Assembly: GCF_963576675.1 (NCBI RefSeq)
Contig: NC_088914.1
Span: forward strand, 17,897,001 to 17,961,000
DNA length: 64,000 nt
Direction of reading: 5' to 3'
Source of the DNA: Euphorbia lathyris
Taxonomy: Eukaryota; Streptophyta; Magnoliopsida; Malpighiales; Euphorbiaceae
The first letter of the stretch is position 1, and each line of letters starts with the position of its first letter. This document shows, piece by piece, positions 59,119-64,000 of this stretch. The notes under the pieces are model-generated. The model was given only the letters and a program-made list of their open reading frames with translations. It did no database searches and was not told the DNA's origin. The position numbers were made by a program, and so were the translations under genes.

Positions 59119-60510
59119 TTATAAATAAGACATCTTGGCTTTTCGTTAGGTCATTTTCTTTCTTATCTTTTCTAGAGATACCTTTGTGTTGCTTTGAAGG
59201 AATTTGACATCTTTAAGACTTGTCGAGTATGATTCTAGCTTCCGGGAGTGTAAAGTCATCAAAATTTTGTCAATCGTGAGGTCAGTCCACTTTGCATTTC
59301 TTCACAGAATTTTAGTTTGTCATTACTTTAAGGTGTGTATTATTTGAGTAAATAGTTCTCTACAAATCACAATTTTCTGAAATTTTTACCATGAGTATGT
59401 CCAGGGAAGCATCTAGCACGCCTTCGACATTTAAGGAGCCATCATCTGAGAAGGGGATTTCCAACAAACCTTTGACATCTTAGAAGCGGTCAAAGAAGAA
59501 GAATGAAAAGAAGGTCGACCTTGGAGGATGAGGTCAAGTGAATCGTTAGGGAAATTTTGTGGTGCCCATAGTTCTCCATGAGGTGTATAAGAGGGCGACT
59601 AACAATTTGAAGGCAATGTACCGCCACTTTGTTGACAAAATATAACTGAAAGGTTTAAGGTGAAAGGAAACTTTAGAGGGAAAAGGTTTGACCCTTTCAA
59701 AAGGCCTCTGAATCCGAAGTTCGGGAGACTTGGATGATGCATACAATATATATAATCATTAAGAAGGACTTGGGTGCGATCTCGATAATATACTAAATAG
59801 GGATGCCACATCGCCTATCTGCAACTAGATTGACCGAGAGAGCGAATGATCCAATACAACAAAACGAAATGATTGTTTATGAGGATCAGCTGGATGTCGA
59901 CATGTGATTGTCACTGTTGTGGGGTGGTTCTTTTTTTAACTGTTGTAGGAGTTTAACTTGGCTAATGGGAAAATAATTGGTAATGGGTGGAGTATGATGG
60001 TGGCGATGTATTCATTATATCGGGAAATCAAGGTTCAATTGACAAGGTTTGTCTTTAGGAAGTTCTTCACTCCTATAGTTGGGTAGAAGTCCAAGCATAT
60101 GCATTGGGCCACGCAAAATTTAATATGCTATGTTGGTTATCGGATAAGCCATCGGAATGGAGACATCATTACTTTAAGGTGGAGACTACGAACTTGGCAT
60201 TCATGTACCCTGTGAAATAAAACCATGACCTAACGTCCCTAGAAAGTTGGTTGGTCGAGAGTAACTTGGCTACAAGGGAAATGGATGTGTTTCTGTGGTT
60301 GAAGGGCATCATTTGTTCACTGAAGCGTGATTTCAAGGAGTTCATTACCAGCTTATTGGAATCCTACTAATTATATATTCTAAGTGGCAGATGGGGTACC
60401 TCGAGGGTATAAAGGAGGAAGACTTGTTGAAATATCTAAAGGGTAGGGGGTTGATAGTGGGAGACCTAGAGGATTTAGAAGCCACCAGAGTAACTGTGGC
60501 AGGGCATCAG
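59119..60510 (+). pseudogene. Probable fossil of a Tat-type extra ORF
   Basis: A TATA-like ATTATAAATAAG near 59120 is followed by a leader and an ATG near 59392 (MSMSREASSTPSTF). Then comes a plus-strand frame with many stops. Segments such as GWSMMVAMYSLYREIKVQLT and FVFRKFFTP resemble the gypsy-type transposon domain of the extra ORF seen intact at 22.3-24.6 kb. The match is weak and from pattern only. Other origins are possible. Confidence 0.35.
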
Positions 60511-61288
60511 TAACTTATCAAAAGTACATGTGTGGAGATGTATATGTTGTGACTATTTTTACTTCATATTTTCTTTTGAAACTAACATTGTCTTTTTGCT
60601 TATGTTTTGTAGGTGCAAAGGATGTTGAGTACTTGAAATTATTCTCTTTGGACCTTGATCGGATTGAGTTCAATTTTGAATTGATGCATCTTGGTCAGAC
60701 ATATACCACTTGTTTTCCCAAAATAAGGTGACTTCTAGCAAGTATACTAGGACGGAATTCAGATTATGCCTCCCTAATCTTACATTGCCAAGCAACAAGA
60801 ATCCAACAGTCTATTCATATGACATTTCACACAAGTCTCCACGAATTTGGCTCAAATTTTTCTCGACTCATGGAAGAGAACAAGCAATGTCTAACCGAAT
60901 TAGGATGATTCAAGCACAAACTATACCTCAATAATTTATCTATGACAACCACAACTTGATAACTATGCTATTTCACATAAGCGTCGAGTTCTGGATATTG
61001 ACTATGAACTCTGCCCCCTGAAGGGATCGAATCTCATAGAATTTCATCACCCATAATCGTATGGGAGTATGCATTTTCTATTTAGCATTCACATCTCAAT
61101 TCCCTTTTGTTCGCACTCCCACACATTAGGTATAAGTCTCGCACAATGGCCCTGGTAAACCACATGCTTTTTGTCAAACCGAAAAGCATCACAAAATATT
61201 TTCGTTAAAGCATCGTAAAATTTCCATCTGTCAATTCGTAGGGGTTAGGATCTTTAGCATCGCTAGCCCGCATCATGAAAGACTTGCT
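60511..61288. other. Intergenic DNA, nothing recognised
   Basis: Short open frames only. The right edge is set by the LTR of the SIRE-type element, whose target duplication would be TTGCT (61284-61288); the partner lies outside the window. Confidence 0.5.
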
Positions 61289-62614
61289 TGTTGGTCCCTT
61301 GTAGGATTTCAAGTATAGTTCCAAGGGGAGGTTAGGAACTATTTAAACTTTTTCGCAATTAGGGCAGACTTCTTTTTCTAAGGAAAAAGGTTTTAACAGC
61401 GGCGCTGAGTAAACAGCAAGATACTGGCTTAGTCAACTGGTGACTAGGTCAGTTTCTCAGCTTGAGTCAGGAGATAGCACTTAGAGTCTATTTCTGAGCT
61501 CAGACGTTTAACGCGCACAACTCAACTTGACCTCTTTACTTGGTCAGTTTTTGGTTATTTTAAGCAAGCAATATATATAAGGAGTTAAAGGTAAGAAATA
61601 CTTTACTCAGCAGATTTATCCAGGTTCGGCTTCTTCTAAGCCTACGTCCTGTCCCCGGAACACGTTCCGAGATTTCGAATCCTCTACTGAGCTCTTTAAA
61701 GGTAGAGCCTCAAACCTTTTACAATCTTAAAAACCGAGTATAACAAGAGTACCTTCCTCTATACCTCTACTCAGTCCTAATCTCACGCTAAGTACTATAA
61801 CCGAGTACTCAGCCTCTCCTTTCTATCTTCTAGAAATGATAAGTGTTTGTCCTATACAAAGATTTGCTAAGACACTTTAGACGATTGAAATAATCACTCT
61901 AGACTTTTACACAGATATAAGAATTGTAGTGTAAGATTTGCTTTGCTTCTTTGCTTGCAGAACTTGTGTAGAAATTTGGTCAGCGTAATGGCTTGATCAA
62001 GTTCTGTGTAGAATGAAGCATCTGATGGCACTATTTATAGAGACGTCTAGGCATCGGTCATTTCGAATTTCGAAATAACCGTTGGAGGGAAACGGCTTCC
62101 TGTCGTTGTCATCCTGACTTGCTCAAAGCTCTCGGCCAATCAGATTTGTGTATCTTCTATCCTCGGTCAGCTCAGCAGACTGTCTCTCCTTTTATGGTAA
62201 AGTCAACTGGACAGCATACTGTGTCGTCTGAACTTTACCCGAAGGGGAAATACTTTGTCTGGAAGTTTTCCTTAGCCAGCTGCTGTCTTGTACTCTTTGT
62301 CGAGTCTACTCAGCAGCTTCATCTTGAAGTTATTCCCAAAGGTCTTCTAGATCCTTCTCATGCTGAGTTGCATTCTGTCCAAAACGGCAACGTTTTGACA
62401 AACGCGGGCCGAGTTGTACTGAGTTGTTTGACTTGGGCTTTAACACTTGTATTGGGCTTGGGCCTTTTAATTCTTGTGTCTTATAAACAGTTTTAACTCA
62501 ACATTGAACAAACACATTAGAAGAATAAATCAAAGCATTTAAACTTAGTGTGTTTAGAATATTTTACTTAAACAATTTTGTCAAATCAAAATTATGTGGA
62601 AAGGTGTTTCAACA
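61289..62614 (-). repeat. 3' LTR of the SIRE-type element
   Basis: Plus strand starts TGTTGGTCCCTTGTAGG and ends GGTGTTTCAACA. The 5-bp inverted ends and the adjacent polypurine tract define it. It contains a TATA box at 62031-62039 on the minus strand. An apparent open frame at 62119-62496 is not considered a gene. Confidence 0.78.
62031..62039 (-). promoter_or_regulatory. TATA box in the SIRE-type LTR
   Basis: TATAAATAG on the minus strand, in context CTCTATAAATAGTGCC, correctly oriented for transcription of the element. Confidence 0.6.
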
Positions 62615-62628
62615 AACTCCCCCATTTT
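62615..62628 (-). other. Polypurine tract of the SIRE-type element
   Basis: AAAATGGGGGAGTT on the minus strand, abutting the LTR start. Confidence 0.78.
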
Positions 62629-63167
62629 GATGTTGACAAAACTATTCAGCGAAGAACTCAGTATTGAGCTCCCCCATGATAGTTGACCTATTTCAACTTA
62701 GCAAACTCCCCCGTAAGGGTTGAGCTACTGACTTAGTTTTACTCTAAACATTTAAAGGTTTAATTCGAGTAAGTCTAAGGTCAGTTTTCAGATATAGGTC
62801 AGCTTATTAAACATATTCTATTTACTCAGTATTAAGCGGAAGGTTTAATCATATAGAGTGCGCTGAGTAATTTATTGTTCAATGGATTCTTAACAAACAA
62901 TGTTTTATAAGCACATAGGACAATGTCAAACATGTTATCAGTATTTGATTCAGTCAATAAGATTTATAAGTATAAAACATAGCTGATTTAATTGAAGATA
63001 CGTAATGACTCAGTACACAGTAACATATATTAACATATATCATAACTCAGGAATAGGAATAAAAGATGCAAATATGATATATTGATAGTAGTCAGTGTTT
63101 TCACAACAAAACTTATAGATAAGGCATATAGATTACATCTGACTTAGTCTATACTGAGCTAGCCTAT

Positions 63168-63999
63168 CTATTTCTTTTTCTTGTGTTGCGACTGACTTCG
63201 CTCATGCTGAGCTCTAGCTGCTTGTTCTTTCTCCCCCGTTTTGTCAACATCAGGAGGAGGAAGTCTGAAAGCATCAGTTAAGACATCTCGAGTCAGTTCT
63301 TTAGACAGCTCCTTAAGTTTCTCAGCGCTTTCGTTGACGCCGTCAAAAATTGCAACTCCATCAGCTGATACCTCTTCGGGTACGTTGAGTTCAGCAGCAC
63401 TGAGCATGTTTACGCTAAATGCTTGAGCTTTGCCTTGCCAGATGAGAGCTTCAGTAAGACCAACAAAGATTTGGTGAAAGGTCTTTAAAAGGGCTGTGTC
63501 ATAATACTGACGTTGAATATTGTTATAACGAATGTGGTTGAAGGTTTGTTGTATGATAGACTGCATCTCATTCTGTTTCATTACGTCAGTATCCATTTCT
63601 TACTTATTCAGATTCAGCAAGCGAATAGCCTCACCAATTTGCTCTACTGAGCACTGATTGTAAGAAACCATTTGCTCGTTGGTCTTGAGTTGCTCGGTGT
63701 GAAGCTGAGCAAAGAGCATCTTGATTTCAGATGAAGTGGCATAGTCGGGATTCACAGCTGACAAGTTCTGGATTTGTTGTTGTAAAGAGTTCAAGTGTTG
63801 CACAGTTGTCAGCTGGATTTCAGCCAGCCTGGCGATTGAATCCTGCTTTGCTTGCTGTGCTTGAAAGGTAATGATTACATTCAGCAAGTCCTTGAGTCCC
63901 TTAACTTCGTTGAGAAGTTGAGTGACCTGGGAAAGCTGAGTATTCTCAAAAGTTGAAGACCCAGCAGCAGCAGGAGTGGACTATTGAAGGTCTTTGATC
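63168..63999 (-). pseudogene. Extra (envelope-like) ORF of the SIRE-type element
   Basis: One minus-strand frame runs from the window edge to a stop at 63168, with TAA at 63600-63602 and a TAG near 63979. The upstream half is a heptad-rich coiled coil (LAEIQLTTVQHLNSLQQQIQ). The C-terminus is basic (SQSQHKKKK). SIRE/Maximus elements carry an ORF in this place whose function is unknown. I see no membrane segment in the visible part, so an envelope role is not supported here. Confidence 0.6.
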
Positions 64000-64000
64000 A

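Larger units (their letters stand above)
61289..64000 (-). mobile_element. 3' end of a SIRE-type (Ty1/copia) element, cut by the window edge
   Basis: The minus-strand order is an extra ORF (63168 to the edge), a polypurine tract, then a 1326-bp LTR (61289-62614) with TGTTG...CAACA ends. AAAATGGGGGAG before a TGTTGAAAC start is typical of SIRE/Maximus copia elements, from memory. Their extra ORF after pol is often called envelope-like. gag and pol would lie to the right of the window. Confidence 0.75.

Noticed and set aside
62119..62496. 125-codon plus-strand open frame
   Set aside because: Lies entirely within the LTR of a minus-strand SIRE-type element and matches no known family.

Overview
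The window is nuclear DNA from a flowering plant, most likely a eudicot. It has an AT-rich background, short phase-consistent introns, one 33-exon plastid starch-metabolism gene, and plant-type transposable elements nested in each other. The GWD1 protein reads most like rosid (perhaps Malpighiales) homologues, but that is from memory and was not searched.

Two cellular genes sit at about 41.5-55.4 kb. They are a small secreted SOUL haem-binding protein gene (+ strand, 2 exons, 220 aa) and the alpha-glucan water dikinase gene GWD1 (- strand, 33 coding exons, 1469 aa, plus a 5'-untranslated exon). They converge tail to tail, with a perfect 13-bp inverted repeat between the stop codons. GWD1 appears intact: every exon junction keeps phase, both CBM45 starch-binding regions are present, and so is the catalytic histidine.

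Most of the rest is mobile DNA. 0-13.5 kb: a copia fragment, a near full-length but dead LINE carrying an internal 1.43-kb duplication, a Mutator-type foldback element nested in an Emigrant-like MITE, and a 5'-truncated second LINE. 13.5-19.5 kb: a young Ty1/copia element with 259-bp LTRs, whose Gag has a very long alanine-rich repeat extension and whose reading frame runs exactly from LTR to LTR. 20.2-21.5 kb: a hAT-like MITE and a decayed 25-bp minisatellite. 21.5-31.5 kb: a young Ty3/gypsy Tat-lineage element with 481-bp LTRs, two RNase H domains and an antisense, apparently four-exon extra ORF. 31.5-41.4 kb: MITEs, a truncated relative of the copia element, and a copia fossil split by a hAT MITE. 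55.6-64 kb: a 148-bp tandem repeat, a likely Tat-element fossil, and the 3' end of a SIRE-type copia element that runs off the window.

The most unusual items are the spliced antisense ORF of the Tat element, the compact copia element that translates its own primer-binding site and polypurine tract and carries a repeat-extended Gag, and the hairpin between the convergent genes. All coordinates and motifs were read by eye. No database search or alignment program was run.
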